A stretch of DNA of 64,000 bases from Gammaproteobacteria bacterium. GTDB taxonomy: Bacteria > Pseudomonadota > Gammaproteobacteria > Burkholderiales > Burkholderiaceae_C. The DNA lies in NCBI GenBank assembly GCA_018815325.1, contig JAHIYE010000001.1, positions 1 to 64,000 on the forward strand, written 5' to 3'. Positions 20,626 through 30,144 of the stretch are shown here, one piece after another; the stretch's first letter is position 1; every line of letters starts with the position of its first letter. The notes beneath the pieces are model-generated. The model did no database searches. It worked only from the letters and a program-made list of their open reading frames with translations, and was not told where the DNA came from. Both the position numbers and the translations under genes were made by a program.

Positions 20626-22965
20626 CTACTGCAAAAACCCCATGCCCCGGACTTCCCGCACCTCGGGCTTGATGCGGTGCTCCGCCTCCAGTTGCTCCAG
20701 AAACTCCAGCGGGCTGAGGACCGTGTCCAGAATGACCGCCTGGCGCTTGACGGCCGCAAAGTCACCCGGGCACAGCTGGTCCAGCAAGGCCAGGCGGGCC
20801 CGGATGTCGTCCGTCAGGCCCTGTGCATGCTCGCCCAAGGCCTCGATTTCGAACATTTTTTCGCGCTGCGCACGGTTCAGGGGACTGAATTTGATCTTGA
20901 AGGTAAAGCGACGCAAAGCAGCCTGGTCCATGCTTTCCATCAGGTTCGTGGTGCAGATGAACACCCCCTTGAAGTGCTCCATGCCCTGCAGCATTTCATT
21001 GACCTCGGTCACCTCGTAGGTCCGCTGCGCGCCACGTCTATCCTGCAAAAAGCTGTCCGCCTCGTCGAGCAGCAGCACGGCGTTCTCGTTCTCGGCCTCC
21101 TGGAACATGGCGGCCATGTTCTGTTCGGTCTCGCCTATGTATTTGCTGGCCAGATCACTGGCCTGCTTGACCAGGATGTGCTTGCCCAGGGTGTCGGCAA
21201 TGTACTGCGCCAGTGCCGTCTTGCCGGTGCCCGGCGGCCCGAAAAAGCACAGCGTGCCATGCCCGCGGGCCTGCAGGGCCTGCACCATGCGCGGCAGATC
21301 GAACCGGCTTTCCACGTTCAGCATGGACAGGTCATAGCTCGTGACCATGCGCTGCGCCGGCGCATCCGTCGCCCAGTTGCCCAGCGCCCGGTCGGCGTTG
21401 CGAAGCTGCCGCTCAATCAATCCCTCCAGCTGTGAACCCGTGGCCGGCCGTCCCGTCATACCCCGCTCCTCGCTGACCAGCCCGGCAAAGCGCACCGCGG
21501 TGCGGATCTGCGCCGGCGTGAGTCCCTTGCGCTCGGTCAACCGGGCCACAAAGGCCTCCGACACCTCCACCCCCTGTAGCGTCCTGCGCACCAGGCCCTC
21601 CCGGGCACCAGGCGGAGGCGACTTCAGCTCCAAATGGTAGGCAAAACGGCGCCGGAAAGCCGGGTCGATCTGCTCAATGCGGTTGGTCACCCAGATCGTG
21701 GGCACCGTGTTGGACTCCAGGATCTGGTTCACCCAGGCCTTGCCGCTGACGCTGCCGTTGCTCGGTGCCACCACCTGCTCGGCACGGGCCAGCAGCTGCG
21801 CGGCCTCGCTGGAAATGGGCGGGAATACGTCCTCCACCTCGTCAAAAAGCAGCGCCGCCTGGGCGCTGCCCTTGAGAAATACCTGGGCTATCTGCAGCGA
21901 GCGGTAACGATCCCGCCCGCTCAGCGAATTGCCATCGCGGTCCGCGTACTCCACCTCGAACAGCTCCAGCCCTGCCGCCTGCGCCACCACCTTGGCCAGT
22001 TCGGTCTTGCCCGTGCCCGGCGGGCCATACAAGAGCACGTTCACGCCACACTCCTTGCGGCCCACGGCATGGCGCAGCAGTGCGCAGAGCAGCCCGGCAT
22101 CGTCCTCGACGAAGGCGAAGTCGCCCATCCCCAGGAGACTCTTGCTTGAGGGTCGCGTGAACACGGCCATGAGTTCGGCCTGGTCACGGTACTGCCGCAT
22201 CAGCACCGGCGGCAGCTTTTCGCTGACCTTCATGAGGTCGGCCAGATCCGTGATGTTGTGTTCAGAGATCAGGTTCTCGACCAGCCCGATGCGTTCCAGC
22301 CGCGACCCCGCGCGCAACGCTTCGCCCACATCGGCGGCGTTGACACCGGCAACTTCGGCAATCGCCGCATAGGCCTCAGGGGCGTTGTTGACCTTGAACT
22401 CCACCAGAATGCTGCGCAGATCACGCTGGTAGCGTGCCAGCGTGCCGTACAGCAGCAAGGCGCGCTCGGCCTTGTTGAGCTGCAGCAGCCCGGCCAGGGC
22501 ATCGATGTTTTTCTCTACCAGGGTGGACTGTTTGCGCAGTGCGTGGGCGAGCCAGTCGCAGGTGGCCACCAGCACCGCCACAATATCTTTCGGCTGGTCC
22601 TTGGCATACTCATCAAGGTAGAAGAACAGTGTGCCCTCTTCGTACAAGCCACGCCAGGCACCATAGCGTGCAAGGAACTCTGCCGAATCGAGGCCCTCAT
22701 GCCCGCGCCACAGCTCGTTGCCGGCACAACGCCGTGTCAGAAAGTCGCGCAAGCGCCCCAGCACCGGGGCCGGCCAGACCAGATGACGCCCGGCCAGAGC
22801 CACCATGCCGTTGAGATCGCGTCGCGCATTGAAGCCCGCACCCGAACGGGTCGCGAGCGTCAACACGAAATGCGAGCACATCAGATCCAGCACCGGAGCC
22901 TCCTTGAGACCCGGCGATGCCAGCATATGCCCACCCGTCACATCAGGAATCGAACGCTTGACCAT
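20626..22965 (-). CDS. tandem AAA+ ATPase of unknown role
   Basis: 779 residues. A helical N-terminal region (about 1-290) precedes two AAA+ modules. Module 1: Walker A YGPPGTGKTELAKVV (near 311), Walker B ALLFDEVEDVF (near 372), sensor WVTNRIEQIDPAFRRRF with an arginine finger. Module 2: Walker A FFGPPGTGKTALAQYI (near 574), Walker B VLLLDEADSFLQDR (near 628), sensor FICTTNLMESMDQAALRRF. Both modules look catalytically intact. The arrangement is CDC48/FtsH-like in sequence, but there is no protease domain or known adaptor. There is no signal peptide. Neighbours (97-residue protein, recQ, ilvA) do not reveal a function. Named family not recognised. Confidence 0.8.
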   Translation of the reverse strand: MVKRSIPDVTGGHMLASPGLKEAPVLDLMCSHFVLTLATRSGAGFNARRDLNGMVALAGRHLVWPAPVLGRLRDFLTRRCAGNELWRGHEGLDSAEFLARYGAWRGLYEEGTLFFYLDEYAKDQPKDIVAVLVATCDWLAHALRKQSTLVEKNIDALAGLLQLNKAERALLLYGTLARYQRDLRSILVEFKVNNAPEAYAAIAEVAGVNAADVGEALRAGSRLERIGLVENLISEHNITDLADLMKVSEKLPPVLMRQYRDQAELMAVFTRPSSKSLLGMGDFAFVEDDAGLLCALLRHAVGRKECGVNVLLYGPPGTGKTELAKVVAQAAGLELFEVEYADRDGNSLSGRDRYRSLQIAQVFLKGSAQAALLFDEVEDVFPPISSEAAQLLARAEQVVAPSNGSVSGKAWVNQILESNTVPTIWVTNRIEQIDPAFRRRFAYHLELKSPPPGAREGLVRRTLQGVEVSEAFVARLTERKGLTPAQIRTAVRFAGLVSEERGMTGRPATGSQLEGLIERQLRNADRALGNWATDAPAQRMVTSYDLSMLNVESRFDLPRMVQALQARGHGTLCFFGPPGTGKTALAQYIADTLGKHILVKQASDLASKYIGETEQNMAAMFQEAENENAVLLLDEADSFLQDRRGAQRTYEVTEVNEMLQGMEHFKGVFICTTNLMESMDQAALRRFTFKIKFSPLNRAQREKMFEIEALGEHAQGLTDDIRARLALLDQLCPGDFAAVKRQAVILDTVLSPLEFLEQLEAEHRIKPEVREVRGMGFLQ

Positions 22966-23125
22966 CCAACGCCTCCCTCGATGACTTGCATCGCTTTCAC
23001 CATAACGCAGTCTGCATGCCGATGGAAGACTTTATGCTGAATTTTTCGCGCACATTTCACACGGGGCATTCATCTCGTGCAGTTTTTTGCTGTCACGTGT
23101 CGGCGATCCCGTACACAATCACCGC

Positions 23126-24331
23126 ATGATCCGTTTAGACGACATCACCCAAGCCGCCGAGCGCATCCGGGGTCAGGTCATGCACACGCCATGCGTGGCT
23201 TCCCAGACCCTGTCTGACATCACCGGCGCGCACGTTTTCCTGAAATTCGAAAACCTGCAATTCACGGCTTCGTTCAAGGAGCGGGGCGCCTGCAACAAGC
23301 TCACGCAACTCGCCCAGGGGCATGGCAAAAACCCTGGCGTAGTCGCCATGAGTGCCGGCAACCATGCCCAGGGCGTGGCCTACCATGCGCAGCGACTGGG
23401 CTTGCGCGCCGTCATCGTGATGCCGGGCTTCACCCCTGGCGTGAAGGTGGAGCGCACCCGCGGCTTTGGCGCCGAGATCGTGCTTCATGGCAGTACGCTG
23501 GATGAAGCCCGCGGCCATGCCATGGCGCTGGCCGAACAGCAACAGCTCACGCTGGTGCACCCCTACGACGACGCCGACATCATGGCTGGCCAGGGCACCA
23601 CGGCCGTCGAGATGCTGCATGACGTCCCCGAGCTGGACACCCTGGTGGTGTCCACGGGCGGCGGCGGCCTGCTCTCGGGCATGGCCTGTGCGGCCAGGGC
23701 GCTCAAGCCTGGGATCGAGGTCATTGGCGTGCAGGTTCAGCGCTTCCCTGCGCTCTACAACGCCTTCAAGGGCACACACCTGGCCCAGGGCGGCAACACC
23801 ATCGCCGAGGGTATTGCCGTGGGCACCCCCGGCACGCTGCCGCTGGAGATCATCCGCCAAAAAGTGGACGATATCGTGCTGGTCGACGAGCCCGACATCG
23901 AGCAGGCGGTGCTGATGTTGCTGGAGATCGAGAAAACCGTGGTCGAAGGCGCGGGCGCTGCCGGCCTCGCGGCCCTGCTCAAGCACCCTGACCGGTTTCG
24001 CGGCAAAAAAGTGGGCCTGGTCCTGAGCGGCGGCAATATCGACCCCCTGCTGCTGGCCGCCATCATCCAGCGCGGTATGGTGCGCGCGGGCCGGCTGGCC
24101 CGCATCCGTGTGGGCGCGCGCGACATTCCAGGCTCGCTCGCGCTGATCACCTCCACCGTCGCCCAGGCCGGTGCCAATGTGGATGAGGTGCATCACCAAC
24201 GCGCGTTCTCCAGCCTGTCGGCGCAGCACGTGGAAATCGACATGGTCATCCAGACCCGTAACCGCGATCACATTGCCGAAGTCCTGGCCAGGCTGTGTGC
24301 TGCCGGCTTCGAGGCCCAAGTCGCAGCGTAA
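23126..24331 (+). CDS. ilvA: threonine ammonia-lyase (threonine dehydratase), short form
   Basis: 401 residues from the ATG at 23126. The PLP domain contains FENLQFTASFKERGACNKL with the Schiff-base Lys, the glycine loop VVSTGGGGLLSGMA and VLSGGNIDPLLL; one C-terminal ACT-like domain follows (LARIRVGARDIPGSLALITSTV). It deaminates L-threonine to 2-oxobutanoate, feeding isoleucine synthesis or threonine catabolism. One ACT unit and this length fit the TdcB/short IlvA class rather than the 500-residue two-ACT form; which role applies here is not clear. It stands alone, divergent from the AAA+ gene. Confidence 0.9.
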   Translation: MIRLDDITQAAERIRGQVMHTPCVASQTLSDITGAHVFLKFENLQFTASFKERGACNKLTQLAQGHGKNPGVVAMSAGNHAQGVAYHAQRLGLRAVIVMPGFTPGVKVERTRGFGAEIVLHGSTLDEARGHAMALAEQQQLTLVHPYDDADIMAGQGTTAVEMLHDVPELDTLVVSTGGGGLLSGMACAARALKPGIEVIGVQVQRFPALYNAFKGTHLAQGGNTIAEGIAVGTPGTLPLEIIRQKVDDIVLVDEPDIEQAVLMLLEIEKTVVEGAGAAGLAALLKHPDRFRGKKVGLVLSGGNIDPLLLAAIIQRGMVRAGRLARIRVGARDIPGSLALITSTVAQAGANVDEVHHQRAFSSLSAQHVEIDMVIQTRNRDHIAEVLARLCAAGFEAQVAA

Positions 24332-24341
24332 GGCTCCTCGG

Positions 24342-24794
24342 CTAGTTCCAGCCGATCACATCCAGTCCTTTTTCGGTCAGGCAGCGCTGCACGAAATGAC
24401 GATAGGTACTGCTGGGCTTGTCTTGCATGGCGCCTGACACGGCCCCTGCCGAACCCCCCACGGCAGCGCCAACCGCACCTGACTTCAACACACTGTCGGC
24501 ATTGCGCCCCGAGACCAGTGCGCCCACCGCAGCAGCCACACCGCCTACCGCGGCACCCTTGCCAGCACGCTGTGCCACCTCATTGTTTTTCTCTTCTGGT
24601 GTCAGCCCCGCAGACTGCGCTCGCGCCATGCAGGCCTCGACCTGCGCCTGTGCCTGGGCCTCGCCCATGCGGTTGAACGTCGCGTTGGGGTAGAGCACCG
24701 GGCGCGCCGACGGACTCGATGGCCCCGTGCTGGCACAACCCAGTAAGCCTGCACCGAAGGCCAATGCCAGGGTGATTTTGAAGTGTGTTTTCAT
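24342..24794 (-). CDS. glycine-zipper family lipoprotein
   Basis: 150 residues with a lipoprotein signal ending LGAGLLGC, hence probably membrane-anchored. There is a polar region with two further cysteines (ACMARAQ and QRCLTEKG), and a glycine-zipper pair in the middle: GKGAAVGGVAAAVGALVSG and SGAVGAAVGGSAGAVSGAMQ. Such zippers pack as helical hairpins in membranes. Convergent with ilvA, with only ten bases between stops. No partner is evident; envelope role inferred. Confidence 0.8.
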   Translation of the reverse strand: MKTHFKITLALAFGAGLLGCASTGPSSPSARPVLYPNATFNRMGEAQAQAQVEACMARAQSAGLTPEEKNNEVAQRAGKGAAVGGVAAAVGALVSGRNADSVLKSGAVGAAVGGSAGAVSGAMQDKPSSTYRHFVQRCLTEKGLDVIGWN

Positions 24795-24937
24795 GGATGT
24801 TCAACGCCTCCTCGTGTGCCTATGCTGACATGCTTCAGCCAGCTTTCTTTATCGTCCTGCCTCAAATTTGCGTCAAGCCGTATCTGAACCGTTAAAATCC
24901 CGTCTTTCTGATCGTTTTTGTCTTTCAAGGAATCCAC

Positions 24938-25081
24938 ATGTCCAGCCCCAAAGCCCCCGCACACGACGCCCATGAAGCCGATGCCGTTGAGTCGATCGTG
25001 CCAATGATGCCCCTGGTGCTGCCGCTGGTAGGTGGGGTCATGATGTTCCTGCTGGCCTTTATTGCCGTATTCATGGCCTGA
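24938..25081 (+). CDS. small single-pass membrane protein, 47 residues
   Basis: Begins MSSPKAPAHDAHEADAVESI and ends in one hydrophobic helix, LVLPLVGGVMMFLLAFIAVF, that reaches the C terminus. AAGGA sits six bases before the ATG, and a TTAAAAT -10-like box lies about 45 bases upstream, so the gene is well formed despite its length. The acidic/His-rich N terminus followed by a terminal helix suggests a tail-anchored protein. It is convergent with modC (stops 30 bases apart). I do not recognise a family. Confidence 0.7.
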   Translation: MSSPKAPAHDAHEADAVESIVPMMPLVLPLVGGVMMFLLAFIAVFMA

Positions 25082-25111
25082 TCAAACCGCCGCCGCCTGG
25101 CCCCACCGGGT

Positions 25112-26290
25112 TCAGCGCAGCGGCATGATGTGAATACCGGTTGCCGGAATTCGCACACCATAACGGGCGCCCGTGGTGGCGCCCAGCCCACGCAGCATCG
25201 CGGTCGACAGATTCAGGGTCAGCCGCTCGCCTGGCAACAGCTCCGGCTCGAGCTTGCACAGGCTGGTCTCGCCCAAGGAAAGCATCTCCGTCAGCTGGCA
25301 CACCAGCAGATTGCTGTCCCGCTCTTTCCCGCGCAGTTCTTCCAGGTGCGACAGCGGCAGGATATCCACCTGTTCGCCAGCCACCACCCAGGTTACCGAG
25401 ACCGCATCACCCAGCTTGTTTTTGTCGATCACGCGCAGGATGAGCGGGCTGCCGTCCAGGCCCTCAGAGGCCCCGCCCCCCTTCTCGCCGGTTTGCCACT
25501 GCAAGCGCCCCCAACCCTGCTCGTCCTTGCTGAACCAGCCCCGGAAGTGGTTCTGAATCCCCACCAGTTCGGCCACACGCGCATTGCGGGGGCTGGAAAA
25601 CACCTGTCCCGGCGGCCCACTTTGCAGGGTCTCCCCCGCATCCATGATCACCACACGGTCCGCCAGTCGCCGGGCCTCCGACAGGTCATGCGTCACCAGC
25701 ACCATCGGTGTCGAGACTCCCTGGCGCAGCGTGGCCAGCTCGTGGTACAGGGTTTGCCGTGTCGGGGCATCGACCGCCGAGAAGGGCTCATCCAGCAACA
25801 GCACGCCGGGCGCGGCCTGCCGCGCAGACACCCGCATCAGGGCGCGCGCCAGGGCCACACGCTGCTGCTGCCCGCCCGACAATTGAGCCGGCAGGCGATG
25901 CGCGAGATCGCCCAGGCCCAGACGTGCCATGAGTGCCTGGGTTTCATCAAGAATTTCGCCTTCTGCCCTTGATGGATCAGCGGCAATAGCTATGTTTTTC
26001 ATAGCAGTCAGGTGCGGGAACAAGGCGTAGCTTTGGAACACCAGACCGACCCGCCGCTGCTGCGGGCTGAGGTTCACACGCTTGGCACTGTCAAACCAGC
26101 ACTGCTCGCCAACCTGCACGCGCCCGCTCAGGCCCGGCGCCTGCAGCAAACCGGCAACCGCGCGCAGCAGCGAGGTCTTGCCGCTGCCGGAAGGCCCCAC
26201 CAGGGCAATCAACTCCCCTGGTGCGCAGTCGAACTGCGCGGCCAATCGCATGGGCTGCGTGTTCTGGAGTGATACCTGCAGACGCGTCAC
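25112..26290 (-). CDS. modC: molybdate ABC transporter ATP-binding protein ModC
   Basis: 392 residues. The ATPase domain has Walker A GPSGSGKTSLLRAVAGLL, Q-loop VGLVFQSYALFPHLTAM, signature LSGGQQQRVALARAL, Walker B GVLLLDEPFSAVD and H-loop LVTHDLSEARRLADR. A C-terminal TOBE/MOP-like region follows (HFRGWFSKDEQGWGR onwards, ending GATTGARYGVRIPATGIHIM). It powers molybdate import with ModA and ModB, the two genes upstream (3-base gap to modB). The codons for MKNIA coincide with a 17-bp GCTAT...ATAGC repeat core. No modE regulator is visible nearby. Confidence 0.9.
   Translation of the reverse strand: MTRLQVSLQNTQPMRLAAQFDCAPGELIALVGPSGSGKTSLLRAVAGLLQAPGLSGRVQVGEQCWFDSAKRVNLSPQQRRVGLVFQSYALFPHLTAMKNIAIAADPSRAEGEILDETQALMARLGLGDLAHRLPAQLSGGQQQRVALARALMRVSARQAAPGVLLLDEPFSAVDAPTRQTLYHELATLRQGVSTPMVLVTHDLSEARRLADRVVIMDAGETLQSGPPGQVFSSPRNARVAELVGIQNHFRGWFSKDEQGWGRLQWQTGEKGGGASEGLDGSPLILRVIDKNKLGDAVSVTWVVAGEQVDILPLSHLEELRGKERDSNLLVCQLTEMLSLGETSLCKLEPELLPGERLTLNLSTAMLRGLGATTGARYGVRIPATGIHIMPLR
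25989..26005. repeat. 17-bp palindromic repeat core, copy 3 (inside modC)
   Basis: GCTATGTTTTTCATAGC; a perfect 6-bp palindrome (GCTATG/CATAGC) with five T residues as spacer. It encodes MKNIA of ModC, in frame. Confidence 0.65.
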
Positions 26291-26293
26291 AGC

Positions 26294-27001
26294 TCATCGC
26301 CCCCGCAAGGGCGAGCTGCCGACCAGCCGCCGGTCAGAGGCAAACACCAGCGCCAGCGCCAGCAGGGAAAACAGCACCAGTGCCAGCGCCATCAGGTGGG
26401 CTGAGCCCATGTCGAAAGCCTGCACCCGGTCATAGATCGCGATGCTCAGGGTTTTGGTTTCCCCCGGGATACTGCCCCCCACCATCAGCACCACACCGAA
26501 CTCGCCCAGCGTGTGCGCCACCGTCAGCGCCACACCGGCCACCAGGCCCGGCCAGGCCAGCGGCAACTCCACTTTCCAGAAGGTCTGCCAGTGGCTCAGG
26601 CCCGATACCCAGGCGGCTTCGCGCAAGCTGTGCGGCAATGACGCGAACGCGCGCTGGATCGGCTGCACCATGAAGGGCAGGTTCACCAGCACGCTGGCCA
26701 GCAACAGCCCCTCGAAGCTGAAGACCAGACGCAGGTTCAGGTGCCGGCCCAGCCAGGCGCCCACAGGCGAGCCTTGGCCCAGAGCAATGAGCACATAAAA
26801 CCCGATCACCGTGGGCGGCAACAGCAGGGGCAACATCAAGGCCGCCTCGGCCAGCGGCTTGCCGCGCCAGACCGTGAGCGCCAGCCAGCGTGCCAGCACG
26901 ACACCCACCGGCAACAGCACGGCAGCCGTCAATGCAGCGAGCAACAGGGAAACGCGGGCAGCTTGCCAATCCATACTTTGATTATCGAGTGGATTCGCCA
27001 T
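26294..27001 (-). CDS. modB: molybdate ABC transporter permease ModB
   Basis: About 235 residues from the ATG at 27001; a GTG at 27010 and an ATG at 26974 are alternatives, none with a clear ribosome site. There are five to six membrane segments. The cytoplasmic EAA loop, SLREAAWVSGLSHWQTFWKVELP, is followed by WPGLVAGVALTVAHTLGEFGVVLMVGG, the signature of ModB. It forms the molybdate channel with ModC. Its stop is 3 bases before modC. Confidence 0.92.
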   Translation of the reverse strand: MANPLDNQSMDWQAARVSLLLAALTAAVLLPVGVVLARWLALTVWRGKPLAEAALMLPLLLPPTVIGFYVLIALGQGSPVGAWLGRHLNLRLVFSFEGLLLASVLVNLPFMVQPIQRAFASLPHSLREAAWVSGLSHWQTFWKVELPLAWPGLVAGVALTVAHTLGEFGVVLMVGGSIPGETKTLSIAIYDRVQAFDMGSAHLMALALVLFSLLALALVFASDRRLVGSSPLRGR

Positions 27002-27088
27002 GCCATTCACATGACGAATGGGCGTATCCGCTATTGCTGTTGAATCCGTCGCCGCGTGTCATGTATTGACCTGGGGCGGGCTTTGTTT

Positions 27089-27898
27089 TCAGGAGGAGAA
27101 GCCAAACGCCTTCATGGCCTGCCGTGCCTTGGCGCTTTGCAGGTAGTCATACAAGGCCACCGCTGCGGGCGATGCCCCCTTGAGCAGCACCATGCGCTGG
27201 CGCAAGGGTGTATGCAGGCTGTCCGGCAGCACCACATGGCGCCCCACGCGTGCTACTTCTGGCGCCAGCGCCAGCGCCAATGCCGTGATACCCGCCTGGG
27301 CTGCCCCGGTTGAGACAAACTGGGTGGTTTGCGCGATGTTTTCCCCCAGCACCAGTTTGGGCTGCACCATTTCCCACAGCCCCAGCGACTGCAAGGCCTC
27401 CCGGGCCGCCCTGCCATACGGTGCGTGCTCCGGGTTCGCGATGGCAAATTTGTCCACCTTCGCCCATTGCGCCTTAAGCCCCTGCAGGCCTTCATCCAGC
27501 GTGATGGACGATGACGCCGGCACATACAAGGCAATGCGGCCCAGCGCATACTGGGCACCGCGGTCCGCCACCGCACCAGCCGCAGACGCGATCCGACGGG
27601 TTTGCCCAGCATCGGCCAGTTGGTAGACAAAGCCTTCGTCCGCCGACATGAACAGGTCGGCCGGCAAGCCCTGCAAGAGCTGCCGCGTAAAGTTGCCCGA
27701 TGAGCCAAAACTGGCCTCCACCCGGTAACCAGTTTCTTTCTCAAAAGGCTTCAGAACGTGAGCCAGCGCAAACTTCAGGTCACTCGCTGCCACCAGCCGG
27801 ATGAGCTTGCCAGCCCCGTTTTCTGGCGCTGCGTCAACGGCTGTGGGCAGGGCAAAAGCCGCCAGCGCCAGCTGCGCCAGACACTCGCGCCGCCTCAT
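27089..27898 (-). CDS. modA: molybdate ABC transporter substrate-binding protein ModA
   Basis: About 269 residues from the ATG at 27898 (MRRRECLAQLALAAFALPTA), a Sec-type signal with a twin-arginine-like RRREC start; ATGs at 27934 and 27955 are also in frame, so the start is uncertain. The mature part has LIRLVAASDLKFALAHVL, SFGSSGNFTRQLLQGLPADLF and a C-terminal GAAQAGITALALAL region, the type II periplasmic fold of ModA, which binds molybdate or tungstate. It is the first gene of modABC; the gap to modB is about 87 bases. Confidence 0.9.
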   Translation of the reverse strand: MRRRECLAQLALAAFALPTAVDAAPENGAGKLIRLVAASDLKFALAHVLKPFEKETGYRVEASFGSSGNFTRQLLQGLPADLFMSADEGFVYQLADAGQTRRIASAAGAVADRGAQYALGRIALYVPASSSITLDEGLQGLKAQWAKVDKFAIANPEHAPYGRAAREALQSLGLWEMVQPKLVLGENIAQTTQFVSTGAAQAGITALALALAPEVARVGRHVVLPDSLHTPLRQRMVLLKGASPAAVALYDYLQSAKARQAMKAFGFSS

Positions 27899-28158
27899 GC
27901 CAGGCTGCTTGGAGGGGACAAAATCCTGGCACATAACCTTATGTTTGTTTTGCATGACATTTCTTCGTAACTCGCATGTAACCCGCGAGCAAGTTCCTAA
28001 AATCACTGGCTTAACTACGGCTCGCCCGCGTCCTCAAGCATAGCGGTACAGCGGTAGTTATCCGTTGGATCCGTCGTTTTTTCAAAGCTGTCTGATCGCA
28101 GCGCTGGGCCAGCAGGCTTTGAAAAATCGATTTTTTATTTCGAACCAGGAGCATTTCA

Positions 28159-30036
28159 ATGAACTCACCCGTGATGCAGGGCCTTAACATCCAGGCGCCC
28201 AGTTATGTCAAGAATGCCAAGCTGCAGGCCTGGGTCGCCGACATGGCCGCCCTGTGCAAGCCCGACGCCATCTACTGGTGCGATGGCAGCGACGAAGAAT
28301 ACAAGCGCCTGTGCGACCAGCTCGTCAAGGCTGGCACCTTCATCAAGCTCAACGAAGCCAAGCGTCCCAACAGCTACCTATGCCGCTCGGATGCCAGCGA
28401 CGTGGCCCGCGTGGAAGACCGCACCTTCATCTGCTCTGCCAACAAGGAAGACGCCGGCCCGACCAACAACTGGATCGAGCCCAAGGAAATGCGCGCGCTG
28501 ATGCAGTTCGGCAGCGCCGACGGCAAGCCTGCCCTGTTCGACGGCTGCATGAAAGGCCGCACCATGTATGTGGTGCCCTTCTCCATGGGTCCGCTGGGCA
28601 GCAACATCGCCCACATTGGCGTCGAACTCTCCGACAGCGCGTATGTCGCGGTCAACATGAAGCTCATGACCCGCATGGGCAAGGCCGTCTACGATGTGCT
28701 CGGCACCGACGGCGAGTTCGTGCCCGCCATGCACACCGTGGGCGCACCGCTGCAGCCCGGCCAGAAGGACAGCAACTGGCCCTGCAACCAGACCAAGTAC
28801 ATCGTGCACTACCCCGAGACCCGCGAGATCTGGTCCTACGGCTCAGGCTACGGCGGCAACGCGCTGCTGGGCAAGAAGTGTTTCGCGCTGCGCATCGCCT
28901 CCAACATGGGACGCGACGAGGGCTGGCTGGCCGAGCACATGCTGATCCTGGGCGTGACCAACCCCAAGGGCAAGAAATACCATGTGGCCGCCGCCTTCCC
29001 CAGCGCCTGCGGCAAGACCAACTTCTCCATGCTCGTGCCGCCCAACGGCTTTGAAGGCTGGAAGGTCACCACCATCGGCGACGACATCGCCTGGATCAAG
29101 CCCAGTGCCGATGGCCGCATGTATGCGATCAACCCCGAGGCCGGCTACTTTGGCGTGGCCCCCGGCACCAACTACATGACCAACCCGAACTGCATGGAGT
29201 CGCTGAAGCACGACGTGATCTACACCAATGTCGCCTTGACCGACGACGGCGATGTCTGGTGGGAAGGCATGGACGGCGCGCCGCCCGCACACGCGATCGA
29301 CTGGCAAGGCAAGGACTGGACACCGCAGATCGCCAAGGAAACCGGCGCCAAGGCTGCGCACCCGAACTCGCGCTTCACCGTGGCCGCCACCAACAACCCG
29401 GCGCTCGACCCCGAGTGGGACAACCCGGCCGGCGTGCCGATCGATGCCTTCATCTTCGGTGGCCGCCGCTCCAACACCGTGCCACTCGTGACCGAAGCAC
29501 GCAACTGGGTCGAGGGCGTCTACATGGCCGCCACCATGGGCTCGGAGACCACGGCCGCCATCATCGGCCAGCAGGGCGTGGTGCGCCGCGACCCGTTCGC
29601 CATGCTGCCCTTCACCGGCTACCACATGGGTGACTACTTCCAGCACTGGCTGAACCTGGGTGAGCAAGTCGCCGCCAAGGGTGGCCGTCTGCCCAGCATG
29701 TTCACCACCAACTGGTTCCGCAAGGGCGACGACGGCAAGTTCGTCTGGCCCGGCTATGGCGAAAACATGCGCGTACTCAAGTGGATGATCGACCGCATCG
29801 AGGACGAAACCCAGGGCCAGGAGCACTTCTTCGGCCTGAGCCCAAGCTACGAAGAGTTCAACTGGGAGGGCCTGGAATTCACGCCTGCACAGTTCCATGC
29901 CGTCACGAACATCGACAAGCAACTCTGGCATGACGAACTCAAGCTGCATGATGTCCTGTTCGCGCAAATCGATGCCCGCCTGCCTGAGGCGCTGCGTGAT
30001 ACCCGGGCACGTATCGAGAAACTGTTGATGGCCTGA
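28159..30036 (+). CDS. pckG: phosphoenolpyruvate carboxykinase (GTP)
   Basis: 625 residues, full length for the GTP-dependent class. Signatures: [23 protein letters not shown], the nucleotide loop [14 protein letters not shown] with the reactive Cys (near residue 280), GDDIAWIKP and [12 protein letters not shown]. It converts oxaloacetate and GTP to PEP and CO2, the entry to gluconeogenesis, and works in the cytoplasm. AGGAG lies eight bases before the ATG. It is a single-gene unit closed by a strong terminator at 30054-30084. Confidence 0.97.
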   Translation: MNSPVMQGLNIQAPSYVKNAKLQAWVADMAALCKPDAIYWCDGSDEEYKRLCDQLVKAGTFIKLNEAKRPNSYLCRSDASDVARVEDRTFICSANKEDAGPTNNWIEPKEMRALMQFGSADGKPALFDGCMKGRTMYVVPFSMGPLGSNIAHIGVELSDSAYVAVNMKLMTRMGKAVYDVLGTDGEFVPAMHTVGAPLQPGQKDSNWPCNQTKYIVHYPETREIWSYGSGYGGNALLGKKCFALRIASNMGRDEGWLAEHMLILGVTNPKGKKYHVAAAFPSACGKTNFSMLVPPNGFEGWKVTTIGDDIAWIKPSADGRMYAINPEAGYFGVAPGTNYMTNPNCMESLKHDVIYTNVALTDDGDVWWEGMDGAPPAHAIDWQGKDWTPQIAKETGAKAAHPNSRFTVAATNNPALDPEWDNPAGVPIDAFIFGGRRSNTVPLVTEARNWVEGVYMAATMGSETTAAIIGQQGVVRRDPFAMLPFTGYHMGDYFQHWLNLGEQVAAKGGRLPSMFTTNWFRKGDDGKFVWPGYGENMRVLKWMIDRIEDETQGQEHFFGLSPSYEEFNWEGLEFTPAQFHAVTNIDKQLWHDELKLHDVLFAQIDARLPEALRDTRARIEKLLMA

Positions 30037-30053
30037 TTCGTCTTCAACAGACG

Positions 30054-30084
30054 GCAAAAAGCCACCGCAAAGGTGGCTTTTTGC
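30054..30084 (+). terminator. rho-independent terminator of pckG
   Basis: Stem GCAAAAAGCCACC with its perfect complement and a 5-base loop, ending in TTTTTGC; starts 18 bases past the pckG stop. Confidence 0.9.
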
Positions 30085-30144
30085 TTAGGGCGCTGGCTTC
30101 TATTCAAGCTGCGACCAAGCCGGTCGCCGAAGCCGTGTACCGAA

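Noticed and set aside
23135-24319. A 394-residue minus-strand frame opposite ilvA
   Set aside because: Shadow of ilvA; low-complexity Gly/His/Gln/Asp composition.
28843-30057. A 404-residue minus-strand frame opposite pckG
   Set aside because: pckG is unmistakable; the antisense frame has no domain and no start signals.
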